From positions 897,501-961,500 of the forward strand of contig JAPXFQ010001339.1 of assembly GCA_028564705.1 (NCBI GenBank): a DNA stretch of 64,000 nucleotides, given 5' to 3'. How positions within the stretch are numbered: the first letter of the stretch is position 1; each line of letters begins with the position of its first letter. Of this stretch, positions 13,601 to 28,600 are shown one piece after another. The position numbers were made by a program, and so were the translations under genes. The stretch is from Apricaphanius iberus (taxonomy: Eukaryota > Chordata > Actinopteri > Cyprinodontiformes > Aphaniidae). The notes under the pieces are model-generated. The model was not told the DNA's origin. It was given only the letters and a program-made list of their open reading frames with translations, and did not search any database.

Positions 13601-16600
13601 TTCAAATAAATTATCGGATTTTGATCCCTTTTTTTTTTTTTCTTTTTTTTTTTATCTGTGAAACTATGTTGAAAAAAACGTTGAATTCAGGTCAGCTCTG
13701 GGATGGGGTGATTGAAATAAAAGTCCAACGAAGAAAAAGCTGTAGTACCTTGTAAAACGAGAGGCAGGTTGACGTCACACTGACTGATGGAAATCCAAGT
13801 ATAGAGAGAAAAAAATCAAGATTTCCAGAAAAGTAAATCTTCATAAACAGAAAATTTGAATAATGAAAAGATAAATTGATCGCCTGGAACTAGTTATGCT
13901 TCTACAAGCCGTTTGTGATGTCACAATAAGCGTAATTTTTATATCGCTTGACAAACTCCGCCCCTTAACACAAACCCCGCCCATTCCAATTCACGGCCAG
14001 TCTTATGTCTGCAGGGTTCCTACAGGGTCTCAAAAAGCCTTCAAAGCTTAAAAATGTATGAATATGGAAATATAACATAAAACATACTTTTAATAGTCTT
14101 GAATTTAGATATCTGGGTCTTTGAAATTTTCGCTGTATTTAACTTTTTCGTATTAAATTTTTCCTCAGAAGTTTTAATTTGTCAACCATGATTATTTGGA
14201 TTAAATGTAGAGTGAATAAAGAGTGGTGGAAACGATAGTTGAGAAGGTAACGAAACCCGCCCGGGCAGGTCAGAATACTCGGAAAACTTCAGTAAATGAA
14301 GAGGTACAAATAAACGCAGCCAGTGTGAAAAAAAACAACTCATTGTTAGGCCTGCTGAAATTTATGGAAGCCTGTTTGTGCCTTTTTGAAAGTAAAGAAA
14401 ATGACACTTTGTATGTCATAATTATGAAAATCAATGTTATAATTATGTAATGACTTTGCATTTCATAATTATAACATTAAAAGTTGAAATTACGACTTTG
14501 TGTCTCATAACAACATACCAAATGTGCATTTTTTTTACTTTTAAGTGGCGGAAACGGGCTTCCATCGAAATTCCACATTTCCCAAGAAATAAATGAACAA
14601 CTTAATGTTTTTTTTGGGTGGTGTATTAATTTCTTGTATAAATGATCTTTTAGTCTTAAAAGGAAAGTTTTGTTTTTTTAATATTCAACCTAGACCTTAT
14701 TTTTTCGCAAATATTACGTTCTAGACAAGTTTGGAGCCACCTGGAGTCCTTCAGGAGAAGTTTATATCCAGTCGCGATCAGCGTTTATCGTAGAACACAG
14801 AGATAAATTCCTGATAATACTACAGCAGGGATGTTATTGTTATCATGTGTTACTTTAGCCTCTAAATCATCCTGAAATAATAAACACTTCTGAGACGTCC
14901 TGAACTCACAGGTTAATATCAATAATGATCAATAACCAAACCTGGTTAAATGAAGGAATAGTGGGGCAGATAATTCCTTGTTACAGGCAGTAAATCTCCT
15001 GCCCTGATTGGCTCCCATTATATGGATAAACGCTGATCAGACGTTTGGATATAAACTTCTCCTGAACGACTCCCAGGTGGCTCCAAACTCGTCTTCAGTA
15101 AATGAACACAAAAAAACAACTTTCCATTTAAAAAGATTATGATTTGAACTTGGAAGAAACCTGTAGGAACCCGGTGTGGGCGTGGCCTATAGTCGCTAAT
15201 TAGCATAAAAGTGACAGAGCCTCTAAACGGCTCGCTGTGAACGGGACTGAACCATAAATCTCTTCGTGTGGGCGGGATTTTAGCTCATTAAAACGTGTTT
15301 ATTAGCGACCGTAGAGCGATTAGAGATGTAATATGTCCCCTTTAAGCTGGGCAGGCTTAACAGCAGCAGAGTAACTGAGCCAGTGGTATCTGATTGAAAT
15401 GTGTTTCTTTGCTTTTATTTGTAATGTTTGAAGCTACAGCCGACGTTCAGCCTGTAGCTGGTTGGACGAAGCGCCGGCGGGTTGACTGTGAGGGCGGCGC
15501 CCCAAACTGTTGTTACTTGCTGCTTGAAGGCTACATGTTGTTGTTTGTGTGTATGTTGCATATTTTCCAGACGTAGGAACTGTGGGAAATAATCACTGCT
15601 GCTGCAGGTCAAATGACGTTGGTAATTTTTTCTTCCTTTTCCATATCTGACCTCTGACCCTCCCCCCCCCCTCCTCCTCCTTTCTCTCTGTCCTCTCCTC
15701 CAATCAGCTGTTTAAACCCATGTAGTGACTGTTTAACACCTCCATCTGTGACACCGCTTAGCGAGCAGCCTGCGGCGGGTTCTAATCGACCCGGCTCGGT
15801 TAACAGAACCATCCAAAGTGAAGATAGTTTTAACACTTTAAAACGTGCATGTGTGCAGACTGTCTCTTTTTTTCTTATTTTTTATTTTATGCTGTGTTTT
15901 TCGCCGAGGCGGCATCAGAAACGCTGAGGGCCCATTCCTCCCTCTTTCCCATCCTTTCTCCCATCTGTTTGGGCTGGTAACCTCTTCAGTGCATTATCCT
16001 AGCAAATAATGCAGAAACCCAGCTGTCACCTGCACACAATGCACACCTCACACACACCTAGGATGATGATGATGATGATGATCAGGTGTATTTTAGATCA
16101 GCTAATCAGACACATTTTTCTTATGTAAACTTTACAAGCCATCCATAAGAATAATTATTGAGGCGAAGCCGCATCGCTTAGGGATCTTATTTGTGATCAA
16201 GTCTATTTCTAGTGCTCTAGTTAATAGCGCCCCCTGCTGGAGGAGCTCCTCTCACCGTCTCCTTTTTCTCTTCTGTCCGCAGCAAACTGTCAGCAACGCA
16301 GAGAAGTTTGACTATGTGAGTTATCGGGACGCTGGATGTTGCCACGTCGGGATGTTTCCAGTCTGGCGTCATTAAAAACGTCTCCCTTTGTCCTGCAGGT
16401 CATGACCTTTCTGAAAAAGATGGCAGGAAACGAGTACGTTGGTTTCAGCAACGCCACGTGAGTCGCCAACTTTGATCACGCATCATCTGCGGTCTGGTAC
16501 TGAGGGGAAAACTGAGTAAAGTCAATAAAACCTCGTTTTTTTTTTTAAATTCATTTTTAGACCAGAGAATTAATATTTCCCAAAATTCCAGATTTAAGTT

Positions 16601-19600
16601 ATTAATTTTAGTCTTAAATTAAACCAGCATCTTGTCAGTGAAACAGTCGGATGAAGCATCACTCAGGATTCAGGCCCAGTTCATACTTTTCTTTAAAAAT
16701 AAGATTTTTCTTTGTTGTTTAAAAATATTCAATTTTATTAAGTTCTTTTCTCTCCTGTTATTACTTACTTTTTTAGATCAATTTTTTATCCAAAAGAGGA
16801 GAAAACAATGATGCATCTTTGATATTTTTAGTTTTTTAATCACATATTTATTTTTTTATTTTTAATTTTCAAACAACTTTCTTGTTTTTAAACATCCAGC
16901 AGTTTTATTTATTATTTTATTGATAGTTTTTCTGTTTTATTTAGCAGATATTAATTTTCTTCTTCTTTTTTTTAACCTGCAATTTTTATTTTCAGTTTTC
17001 ATGGGTTTTTTTATTTAAATGCATTACTTGCAACTTTATAGTACATCATTTTTTTGTCATTTTCAAATAGTTTTCTTGTTTTAAACATCCAGCAGTTTGA
17101 TTTATTTTATATATTTTTTATTTAATTTTCAAACAGTTTTCTGTTTAACACATAACCTGCAGTTTATTTATTTTATATATATACTTTTTTAATTATTTTC
17201 ATTATTTTTTTTTTCATTTTTTAAACAACCTGCAGTTTTAGTTTTTGAGTTTCATGGCTTTTTTTAAACGCATAACTTGCGGTTTCATAGTAGATATATA
17301 TTTTTTGTAATTTTCAAACAGTTTTCGTCTTTTAAACATCCAGCTGTTTTATTTAATCTATTTATATATTTTTTGAAACAGTTTTTTAACACATAACTTA
17401 CGGTTTATTTATTTTATATATTTGTACAATTATTTTCAGTTTTCTTGGTTTTTAAACAACCTGCATTTTTGGTTGTTGTTTTTTTTTCATGTTTTTTTTA
17501 AACGCATAACTTGCAGTTTTATAGTAGATATATATATATATATATATATTTTTTTTTTTATATATAATTTCCATGCAGGTTTCTCCAGCTGTTTTATTTA
17601 ATCTATTTATACATATTTTTCAAACAGTTTTTCTTTTTTCTATTTAGCATTTTTTCTAGATTGTTTTTCTTTTTTTGTCGTCTTTCCAAAACCTCCAGTT
17701 TTATTTTAATTATTTAATGTCTAAATGTTTTTCCTGTTTTTAAATCATGACTTTTAGTTAAGTTTATTCTTTCTTATAAAATTTTTTAGAGCTTTGTTGT
17801 GTTTTTTTTTTCCCTATATTTATTCATCTCTGATGGTTTCTTGTTGTTTTCCGTCCCAACATTCAGTCTGTCTTTGTGTCCTTGATTTAACTGGTTCCGT
17901 CTGAAGCTGGCCGCTTCCTCTGCTGCATGCTGGGAGCGTTTCTGTCGAGCATGTTATGACGATGATGGTGGTGGTGGTGGTATGAAGCGGCTGCAGCAGC
18001 AGGATTGCAGCGCTGACAGGCCAGAGATCTCTGCAGACGCCTCATGTAACGCTAGCTCTCTGCTCTGTGTGCGACAGATTCCAGTCGGAGCGCGAGTCCG
18101 GAGATCGGAACTTCGCCATCGGATACTACCTGAAGGAGAAGAAGGTGCGTTCCTCTCAGAGAAACGTCTTGGATAAATCAGCGACTCTGTATCAGGATGT
18201 GTCTGCTGTCTGGGATGAAATTAGGTTGATATCGAATAGACCGTTTGGAGAGCAAAAAACAGTGGATACTATCCACGTTTTCCAGAAGGTTAAAGGTCAC
18301 AGAGGGATAGATGAAAGAACAGGCAGAAATCGTTGCCATACTTTCTAATATCGTCCCGTCCTTAACGGCGCAGATGTCCTGAATTTGTCTGGTTTCCAAG
18401 CAGAGACTGTTTCTGTTTTATAGTATTGGTTCTAGTCCGGTCCAGGGCTGCTGCGTTTCACTTATTTTTCCTTTCTTTAGTAAAAACTGACCGTTGTTGG
18501 GAGTAACGGGGTTTAAGTTTAACGGCGTCAGGCGTTCTGACAGCCACGCTAAAGTCGGTGACCCTGCCCGCTCCCACTGTCTGCATTGTATAAGAACGCG
18601 GTCATACTCGACGTACATTAGTTTCCCTCCAACATCTCACTGAGACCCGCGCTGATGGATAAATCACCGCCGACGGTTTGGGTTTCAATAAATCTCCATA
18701 CATCCCAGAAAATAAACGGATACCTGTGTGATCTACAAACACAGTAGCCCCAAAATGCGAATAAACTGCTGCTCTGCACCCGAGGAACATGACACACCAA
18801 TTTATTAAATAAAACTTAGGTAATATTTCTTCATATGTTGCTGCAAATATGTGATTTTTCTTCAATAGCTTCCAGTTCATGTGACACTAAATCAATCTTT
18901 AAATGCCTTACTGCATCTGAAGAACAAAACATAACAATTTATTTGGCATTTGAATACATATAATATTTTCTATAGGGCTGCAGCTCTTGATTCTTTTTGT
19001 AATCAATTAATCGGATAATTTTTAAATGTTTTTAAATAACCAAAACAAACGATGCATAGCGAAAATGTTGTTGCTGTAAAATGATCAAGAATTTTCCCTT
19101 TATCTCTCACTCCAACTCCAACATTTTTCTCCAAAACTAAGCCAGTATGACAAAATAACATGCAAGTTAATAAACTAAAGAGTCCATCCACTTTTTGGTG
19201 AAAAGTTGCAATGTTTTTTTTTGATTTTTATTTTTTGCAGAACCACTTAAATTGTTTGAAAATCAAGCAGAGTTTGAGACGACATTGTCACATCAACCTT
19301 AGCAAAACAAAATGACTTTTAATGTAATTTTAACAGTTTAAAAATCTAAAATGTGAGCAGCACAGATTGGGTCCCCACTAAAAGAACATCTCTGATTTTA
19401 TTTTGGTGCTACAGACCCACCCTGGGCCCCGTTTAGCCCCTCTTTAGTCACCTCCTGGATACGGCCCTGCTCAGCACCACTGAATATTTAGGAATAATCA
19501 CTTATTAATTATTCTATAAACTCACAGGATTCTCTGTATCAGGACAGAGTGAGAACATATTTTTTTTTCTTCCTTTGGTCGCAGCGGAGAATTAAATCTG

Positions 19601-22600
19601 TTGATTTTAAATGTTGGAGCGTTTTTTTGTCGCAGATCGTGACGTTACGGTACTTAAAACTCTGTTTTCATCCGTCCCACACGCAGATACTGAAAACGGA
19701 GAAAACGCCGATCTCCACTTTGGCCAGAGTTTTTTTAAAGATTCGTTTTTTGTGATGAAAATCTGCGTTTAGGTGTGGAAGACAGACCAAACCGTAGAAA
19801 AACATCTCCGTTTTGTGAGATACCGGCTACGTGTGGACAAGGATCTCTTACAATTACAATACAATACAATACAGTATTAATATTGGCGAACATAAATGTA
19901 TAAGTTCATAGGAATTTAACGAGGCTTCGAGTTTTGGTCTCGAGCAATTTTTATAATCGAGTAACTCGACGAACCGCTTCAGCCCTAATTTTATATTAAT
20001 ATTTTACCGTAATATTTCAGGTTTTCTTTCAATAACTTCCAGGTCATGTGACCAGGAAACACAAAATCCATCCATCCATCTTCTTAACCGCTTATCCAAT
20101 TCAGGGTCACGGGGCAGCTGGAGCCTATCCCAGCAATTATCAGGCGTTAGGCAGGGTACACCCTGAACAGGACGCCAGTCTGTTGCAGGGCCAACACAGA
20201 GAGACAGACAACCATTCACACTCACATTCATTCCTACGGACAATTTAGAATGATCAATTCACCTATCATGCATGTTTTTGGACTGTGGGAGGAAGCCGGA
20301 GTACCCGGAGAGAACCCACGCATGCACGGGGAGAACATGCAAACTCCATGCAGAAAGGCCCTGGACCGGGATACGAACCCACGACCTTCTTGCTGCAAGG
20401 CAACAGCGCTAACCACTGCGCCACCGTGCAGCCTGGAAACACAAAATCAGTATGAAAATATTTTACTAGAATCAGATTAATATTGATCTGTTTACTGAAT
20501 CAGAGACTGGCTAAATAGTTTTGCTCTTTAATGAAACGTGTGATTATGTATGTTCAGCATTTACTTTTTGTGTGTTTTTCCATTTCTTCATACAGCTTCA
20601 ATATTATTGAGTTAACTTCTAAAATACTGTAGATGGTGGTTTGTTTTTTATTCAGTTACAAAAATATTTGACGTTATCGATATTATCGAACGTAACTGCG
20701 TTATAGAGTATACAGTAAACACTTTTACAGTCTGGTAACAGAGTTACTAACTCAATTAGTTTTGGGAAAAAAAGTTATTTTTAATTATAAGTAATTACTT
20801 AAAAATTTAAAAGCTGACCCAGAGTCAGAAACAAACGTGTAGGAATGGGAATCGATTCAAATTTAATGAATCGATTCTGATTCTCAGGAGTTAGAATCTA
20901 TTATATCACGATTCGATTCAGTCTGATTCAGTTCGATATAGATATGGGTCTATGTGCTATTAAAATCAATATTTTTCCTGTTTTTTAGTTATTTATATGC
21001 CTGTAATCAAGTGATTTACCACTGGGGGGGAGGAGCTGTTTAGCAGGAAAAACCTGTATTAACTCACTATTCAGCTGCCTGGATGTTTTATTCATAATGT
21101 TCTTAAATTATTTTTTTTAGTTGTGAAAACGGCAAACAATGTTAAACTTTTAAACCAATTTTTGAACTTGTGAAACGATTCAATTCTTAGAACTTTTATA
21201 AGATTCGGTTCAGAATCCATTTTTGTGAAGAATCCCTGCCTGTGTGGTGACCTTTAACCTTTAACAGTGCGGCTGTCAGGATCTCTGCAGCTGAGCTTCA
21301 TTATGAGAATGTTCTTTGTTTCACTTTGTCATTTAGGACCTTCATTTGCAGAGAGACGTGTCGGCATGAGCCCATAAAAGCACAAACGCGCGCTGTAAAA
21401 ACAGGATGTTAAAATCAGGGTTTGCAACGACGCTTCAAAAAAAAACCGCGATGAATTGTTACAACAAATGATGGTGAATTAGATTTTAATATATATTAAT
21501 AAAAATGAGCTCAAAACTAAAAATTCAGGTGAAAAATACAAATTTTCTGTGAAATTATTGTAGAGTTTCCAGATTTTAACCCTCTAGGCGCCAAAGTCGC
21601 AATATTGCGACAAGCAACATTGCTGACTTTTGGAGATAGGGCCACTAATTTAATTACTACTTTACACCAGGATATGGCGGACATGTGTACCTTTAATCTT
21701 AACACACCTTTTTCGGTGTGTTACCGTGGAAACTTTTGGAGTAAATCGGCCTTTAAGTCAGCGCCGCGAGCGGGAGACGAGAGGTGCGGCTGCTGCGGTC
21801 ACAATATAGAGAAAGCGAGTTTTAGAAAGATAAAACTTATGAGGCCGAGACGTCGTAGTTCCCCGCCGGGAATTATTGGCTTATTAAGATTCTGAAGAGA
21901 AATATTTACCTCTGATCTGTTCATTTGTCCCGGGAGAAAGTGAAACTAAAATGTCCCGCAGCAACAGCCAGTCCCGTTTCGCCACGACGCTCCGAAAGCA
22001 GCAACATTCCAGCTCTGCATCACGTTCTCCCGGTGAGAGAAAGGTATGTGTTCGGGTAGCAAGGTGGTCATGACAACGTTAATAGTGACCGAGGTGGAAA
22101 GGATGTAAAAATCAGTGGAAATAATAGCCGATGCGATCAAAAACAGGAGAGAAAAAAGACCGATTATTAGCGAGTAAACAGAAGTAAAGTTCTCTGTCCC
22201 GCTGCAAGTGAGGATGATGATTATGATGATGGTTTTGGCGAGGTTTGCTTGACAGATGAGGAAGAGTAGGATCACCAGTGGATCAGATAATTTGATGAGC
22301 CTGTTAGTTATTTTTGGGACGGATCTGTAAAATTCTGTGGCCAATATTTTCTTTTCTGTTGATTTTATATAGTGAATAGAGTAACGGAGCCACAAAAGAA
22401 AGGACATAAACAGATATATCCACCTGTTCTTGAAAAAAAGCCCAAAAAATGAAACCTATAGATGTAGAAAATACATATATAGAAAAATCTAAATAAAAAA
22501 AAAAAATATTGATGAAATAAAAGTTTTTAACAATGTTAAAAAGCAAAAACTTGTAAAAGTCATGCAATCAAATAGTGCCAACGCCTGATGACGTCATAAT

Positions 22601-25600
22601 ATGCAAATTAGATGTGTGATTTTGCTCCTTTCACAAACTTTGGATCATACTGAAGATTTTTCTAATTTACACTGTACCTTTATCTATAACCATATTAAAG
22701 CTACGACATTTTGAACTAGTGATATCAAAATGGAATATTTTATAGAAAAAACCCCGACGCCTAGAGGGTTAAGAATCTCTCATAGGGCTTGATTTAAATT
22801 TAAAAAAAAAAATTTTTTTACTGCATTACTCCAAAAATAAAATCTTAATAAGCAGAAAAATTGAAGAATAATTATTATGGGTTAATCACCCAGCATGGTA
22901 TTATTTTTCCTCTGCTGGTTTAACGTTTGATCCCCGTCTGTCTGCAGTGCTTCCCTGAAGGAACCGACATGACGTCCATCCTGGACCTCTACTTTCAGGT
23001 GATCACAGCTGCTTTTTCTTTCCCCAGAGTGTAAAATATGAATGAGGGACCGTTGCCTTCCTCCATCATGGTTGTTCTCTCTGTGGGAATAACGGAGATA
23101 ATGCAGATCAGGCTTTTAATGCTGTAGGGAGGCTTGGGAAATGGAGTTTAGCCTATGTGAGGTAGTTTTAATCTGTAAAGCGCTTTGAGTTGCAGTTTTG
23201 TATGAAAAGTGGTTTATGAATAAATTTAGATTTGATGTGTTTTGGGGGACATTTGCGCCACCGTCGTCCCACCGCTGCGTCTAAATCAGGGTTCTGCAAC
23301 CTTTTAAATAAAAAACGTTCAGAGCCGCAGATGTTACATGACCTTTAGATAAACTTTTTATTTTTTTGATAATAATCTCATATAGTAAAATGTGTTGATT
23401 CATTAAGAGGAACTGTTTTTATTTCTGTTTTTAGGTTGTAAAAGAAAGAAAAATATAAGAAAATGTTAACATAATGAGGACTGATTTTTGACATTTGTCG
23501 CAAAATTATGTAAAACCAGATGAACTATTGTTATTTTTATTTAATTCTATCACAGAAAGTCAAGATATTTTTTATATATAATAGACCAGCTAAAACCAGA
23601 ATTTATTATTGAACAGACAAACATTATTTGGTGCCTTTGACCCCTGGTCTAAAGGATTGATTGGTTCGTTTCCCTCCAGCTGTGCGCCATCGAGGTGACC
23701 TGTGAGAGCGGCAGCGTCATGGCCGCCACCCTGGCCAACGGCGGCATCTGTCCAATCACAGGCGAGCGCGTGCTGAGCCCGGAGGCGGTGAGGAACACGC
23801 TCAGCCTGATGCACTCCTGTGGGATGTACGACTTCTCCGGGCAGTTCGCCTTCCATGTGAGGAACCACACGCGCTCCGTCTGATCCGCTCCAGTTTTTTT
23901 TCCGCACCTTTAACCGGTCCGCTCCTCCTCCGCTCCAGGTGGGACTGCCGGCCAAGTCCGGGGTGGCCGGGGGAATCCTGCTGGTCGTCCCCAACGTGAT
24001 GGGAATCATGTGCTGGTCGCCTCCACTGGACAAACTGGGCAACTCTGTCCGAGGGATCCAGTTCTGCACGGTACGGAGCGGGTTTTCCCTCTCTCAGGAT
24101 GTATCCGGTTCTAACCGGTTCTGAGATTCAGGTTAAAGGGGCCAAACTGCAGGAGGAGTTTGTGAAGAAGTCCACCTCGGATCTAACAGCAGAGGGCCGG
24201 ACTTTGACTAGGCCATTGCAGGGTTTTGTTTCTTTCCTTTTTCAGCCACTCTGTTGTAGATCTGCGTTTGGACCAAACCGCAGCTGAGGGACAAAAATAT
24301 GGTTTCACTGACCACAAGGTCCCCAGATCATCACCCCTCCATCACCGTGTTCCACAGTTGGTCTGAGGTATCAGGTTCCCGTCCATCTTGGTTCCGTCAA
24401 TCCTAGTTCCGTTACTTTTGGTTTCTTCCAACTTGGTTCAGTCCATTTTGGTTCCGGTATTTGTGGTTTCTTTCATATTGGTTCCCTGTTTTTTTTCAGG
24501 TTAAATTGACCGTGGTCTGTTATTTTTTGTTCTGTCTATCTCGGTCCAACATGTCCTCTCTGGTCTCCTCAGTCCTGCTGCCATCTTGTTTTCTCCTTCC
24601 CAGCAGCCATGCTGGTTCAGGCTCATGACCTTTAACCTTTAACCTACTAACTGAGGCCTGCAGAGTCTCAGATGGAGTTCTGGGATTTCTGCGCATTTCT
24701 CTGATGGTGGACTGAATCTGTTGGACGTCCACTCAGCTGCTGAGATCTTCTTCTCTCTGGAGGATGGTGACCTTTGACCCTTCCCAGCTTGTTGGGCAGC
24801 AACAGTTGGACCTGAGGTCATTGCTGATGTCTTCTAATCAGATATTTAAATCCATTTGATCAGCAGAACCCGACTGGTACCGTCTCTACACCCTTATCGC
24901 ATCCTACGGAAGCGATAAGGGTGTACTTAGTTTTTTACACACGTCTCCATGTTGGAATAGATTTTATTTAATCATTCATTGAATATTCATTGTTTTTTGT
25001 TCAGTTTAAAAGGTTTCAGAACTGGATTTAATATAGATGAGCTTAAAACCCGAATGTGGAAACTGGAACTGTTCTTACTCTGGTTCAGCCTGAGGGTGTA
25101 AAAAGCTGGTTCATGCCTCTCCTGTCGTTCCAGGATCTGGTGGAGCTCTTCAACTTCCACAACTACGACAACCTGAGGCACTTCGCCAAGAAGCACGACC
25201 CCCGCAGAGAGGGAGGGGACCAGAGGGTAAGGGGGTCAAAGGTCACAGCTGATTGGTGGGGGTCAGGCTGGTCAGAAGGTTCCATTGTGAACATGAAGGT
25301 CAGGCCGATGCTGCTTTACATACAGGTTCAAATGTATACATACACCCCTCCCCCATCTAGTACCTGGCTAAAGGTCCAACCTGGATCCCATCAGCGGGAT
25401 TCTGGGACGTCCCAGAAGCCCAATACTTGCCGAATTTATCCGGTCCAGAACCAGAAAAGTATTAAAGCCAATTAATTGATTTGTGAAAGATGAAGAGCGT
25501 TAAACTATAAAAAAAATATTACGTTGATTTTGTTAAGTCCTAAATTAAGTTAGTATCAACTCTTTAGGCAACAAAGTCGGAATGGGCAACATGGGGAAAA

Positions 25601-28600
25601 TAGAATATCACAATTTTTCAATTGCATTATCAAAAGTTGATTTTATCGCAATTGTTTTTCTGTTTTTTAATGGCCAAGATGGCTTAAATTACATATTAAA
25701 AAAGATAATAAACGCTGTGCTAAGTATTGTTAACTTACACCGGAGATTATAAAAATACACACAAGTTCTGAGTGAAACAATTTGAAAAGTATTTCTTTAA
25801 TTTTTCAAATAACAAGTGAAAAATGCATCAAAATTTTAAACATAATTAAGTGCAATTATGTACATTTTTAATCTTGACTCTTCTAATAAAGCAACAGAAA
25901 GCAGAGAGCACACATGAATTTACTTTAGTTCAAAAATATGATATTGAACAAACAGAACAAAATATCTAATCTTTTAAATAAATAAAAAATAACGTGCAGC
26001 TGAACACACAGTATTGTGCAATCGATAATACGCCAATAAATAAACCTTATAGGAAGAGGATAAATACAGCTTTAACTGGTTCAAATGTTTTTTGTTTTTT
26101 CAAATATTGTCCAAAATTCTGATGTTCTAAAGGGGCACATATAAAGCTGCTTAATAGAAAGGTTACAGAGTTAATTATGTAGTGTAAAAAATAGATATAG
26201 ATAATGAAGGGTAGAGTGTAGCATAAGCAGTTCTAACACTGCTGTAATATTGTGAAGAAAATGCATTCTGCCTACATGCGTGGAATGGCTGCATTCCTAC
26301 GCCGTGTCGTACCAAAGCGACATTAACGACTTCAGCGGGCCACAGCTGCAGATATGAACGCTGATTTTATTCCTACCTTATACCAGAAGACGGCTGACAT
26401 CGGTAAAGTAGATCTAAGCCGCGTTTTTTGGAAACCTTTGGATAGGGCTGCAACAAACGATTTTTTAAAAAATGCTACGGAGACATTTTTTCTCTCCTTC
26501 CTTCACTTTATTTAACAACTGAATATTATTAGTAAACAGTTTAATAGCTCGTAAAACAACATGCTATCACCTCAAATGTCTTACAGCTGTTGAAATATTA
26601 AATAAACAATAAATGAAAAATAGTTTTAAACGGCTATGCTTTATCAAAGTGCTGTAGGGACAAATGTGTCACATTACCAACATAAAAATAGGTATTTTTG
26701 TTGCTTAAAAGTGACCTGAGCTTTTAGAAAAGCAACAAATTAAGATTAAACAGCTACAGCTGCTGAAATATCAAATGATAAAGAATAAAAAATAGTTTGA
26801 AATTGAAGTCAAATGTGGCATAAATCACCATAAAACCAAGCAGCGCAACAAATACAAGCACATTCTCCACCATCATAACCAAATACATGATAACGTAACC
26901 GTGGCTTAGTGTAAGCCACAGGATGTGGTGCGTAACGCTTTTATTTTGAAGGAAGCTGATGTATGAGATTGAGAAAACTTGGCCGCTGTAAAAATAAAGC
27001 GCCTCTAGAGTCTCACGGCTGTCGTCGTTTCTTCCCATCAAGCTTTTATAACGTCAGGGATCGTCCTCACCAAACGCCCGTTTGTAAATGCTAAAACAGA
27101 AACGACTTTTGTACCGTCGATCGTGTAGTTACTACATTTAGTTGGTACATTTTGCCCGACTGTCGACCAAATTAGACTTCGTAATCACGCTAGACAACGA
27201 AACTGGTTGCTAACGCTTTTTATCATTTAATTTTATCGATTCGTCGTTGCAGCCCTACTTTTAGAGTAAACCTGGTTTTTAAGCATCACGTTTTTGGACC
27301 AAAAAATGTGGAATTTAACTAGTTTGCACGAAAACGTCAAATATATGCCCTTAAACTGAAAGGTTGCATTGGTAAAAACTAGGGCCGGGACTTTAAAGAT
27401 GAATTAATTGCACAAAAATAACGCATTTTAATCGCACCTATTTATGCACCGCAGCCTTCCAGCGTTGGCGCGCAGAGAAAGGCGCAGATCCCGTTTCATG
27501 TCCGCTAAGCCGCTTGTCGTCGTTCCTCCAGCAGCTGATGGACAGAAATGTAGCTTTCACTGCAGATAAAACTTCTGCTGCAGCTATTTCTTCCTGTCAT
27601 GAAGGTTTTGGTGACGGAACGGGCTCATCTCATGTCCCGTGCGTGCGCTCTCGTGTTACGTGGCGCACACGGCTGCAATGCGCCGCTTCTAGCGTCTGTT
27701 TGTTCATTACGATCCTCCAGAGAATCTCAGAACTCATTCCACGAGAGGGATTTCATCCTCCACAGCTCTGCAAGCTTCAGCCTCCTGGTCATCGACGTGT
27801 TCACTGATCTATTTCTATCTGAGAGACATTTCCGTTTTCTCCATGACTCATTCTCTAATATGTGTTCTGACAGAACGTTTTTGTTATTTTTTTTTCTGAT
27901 AATTTAAACGTACGTATTCAGTCATTGTTCATACTAAAAATCCATGTGAATAAAAATTCTCACTTTTCTCAGGTCAAATATTTTTGTGCGATTAATTCCG
28001 ATTAATTAATTACAAAGCCTGCAATTAATTAGATTAAAAAATGTTAATCGAGTCCCGGCCCTAGTAAAAACCCGTTTATACAGTTTATAAGCAAAAAAAA
28101 AAGTGGTTTTGGGGTTTAGTTACACTTTAAGCAGCGAGAGAGCGACTTTTAGAGAGATAAAAACTTTAGATGCAGAGACGTCCGACTCCCCCGCCGTGAA
28201 GTGATGGTTGATTTAGATTCTAAAGTGGAATATTTTCCCGCTGATCCAGATGTTCATTCGTTCAGGGAGGAAGAAGCTTACGCTCCATCAGCAGGCAACT
28301 ATTTAGATCACAAAATAAGACTGGTTAATAGTGTATCAGAGTGTTGACCAGTTCCTTCTGTCATGGTCAGAACCTCCTCAGTCCACGGCCGCGTTTAAAC
28401 TTTAAAAATGGAGGGCGGGGGTGTATTTGAGCCTGTATGCTATGAGTTCATGTTCACTTCTGACCACAACTGCCCGTGTTTAAAGGGCAACGCACAGCCG
28501 GACATTACAACGCCTCGCTTCCGTTCCGTCTTTGTCCGACGAGACCGAGCTGTGGCGATGTGTGTTCCCCTTTAAATGATCAGACCAGTGTTGCTCCTTC

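Larger units (their letters stand above)
25557..28280. mobile_element. Broken piggyBac-like relic, interrupted by other elements
   Basis: Three separated pieces match the TTAA-flanked element at 21.58-22.77 kb: 25557-25590 (TTTAGGCAACAAAGTCGGAA), about 26326-26442, then 27258 onward, and about 28110-28280 (GAGCGACTTTTAGAGAGATA, GAGACGTCCGACTCCCCCGC). Between them lie an unclassified AT-rich insert (25.6-26.3 kb) and two hAT elements. Confidence 0.6.

Noticed and set aside
20369..20434. A tRNA gene
   Set aside because: Only the promoter-like head of a SINE; no cloverleaf or anticodon stem can be drawn.
21946..22407. 153-codon antisense ORF with hydrophobic runs
   Set aside because: Lies within the TTAA-flanked element; hydrophobicity comes from AT-rich DNA and no transposase motif is seen.
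23590..24069. 159-codon antisense ORF
   Set aside because: Shadow of GC-rich gls exons 12 and 13 on the other strand.
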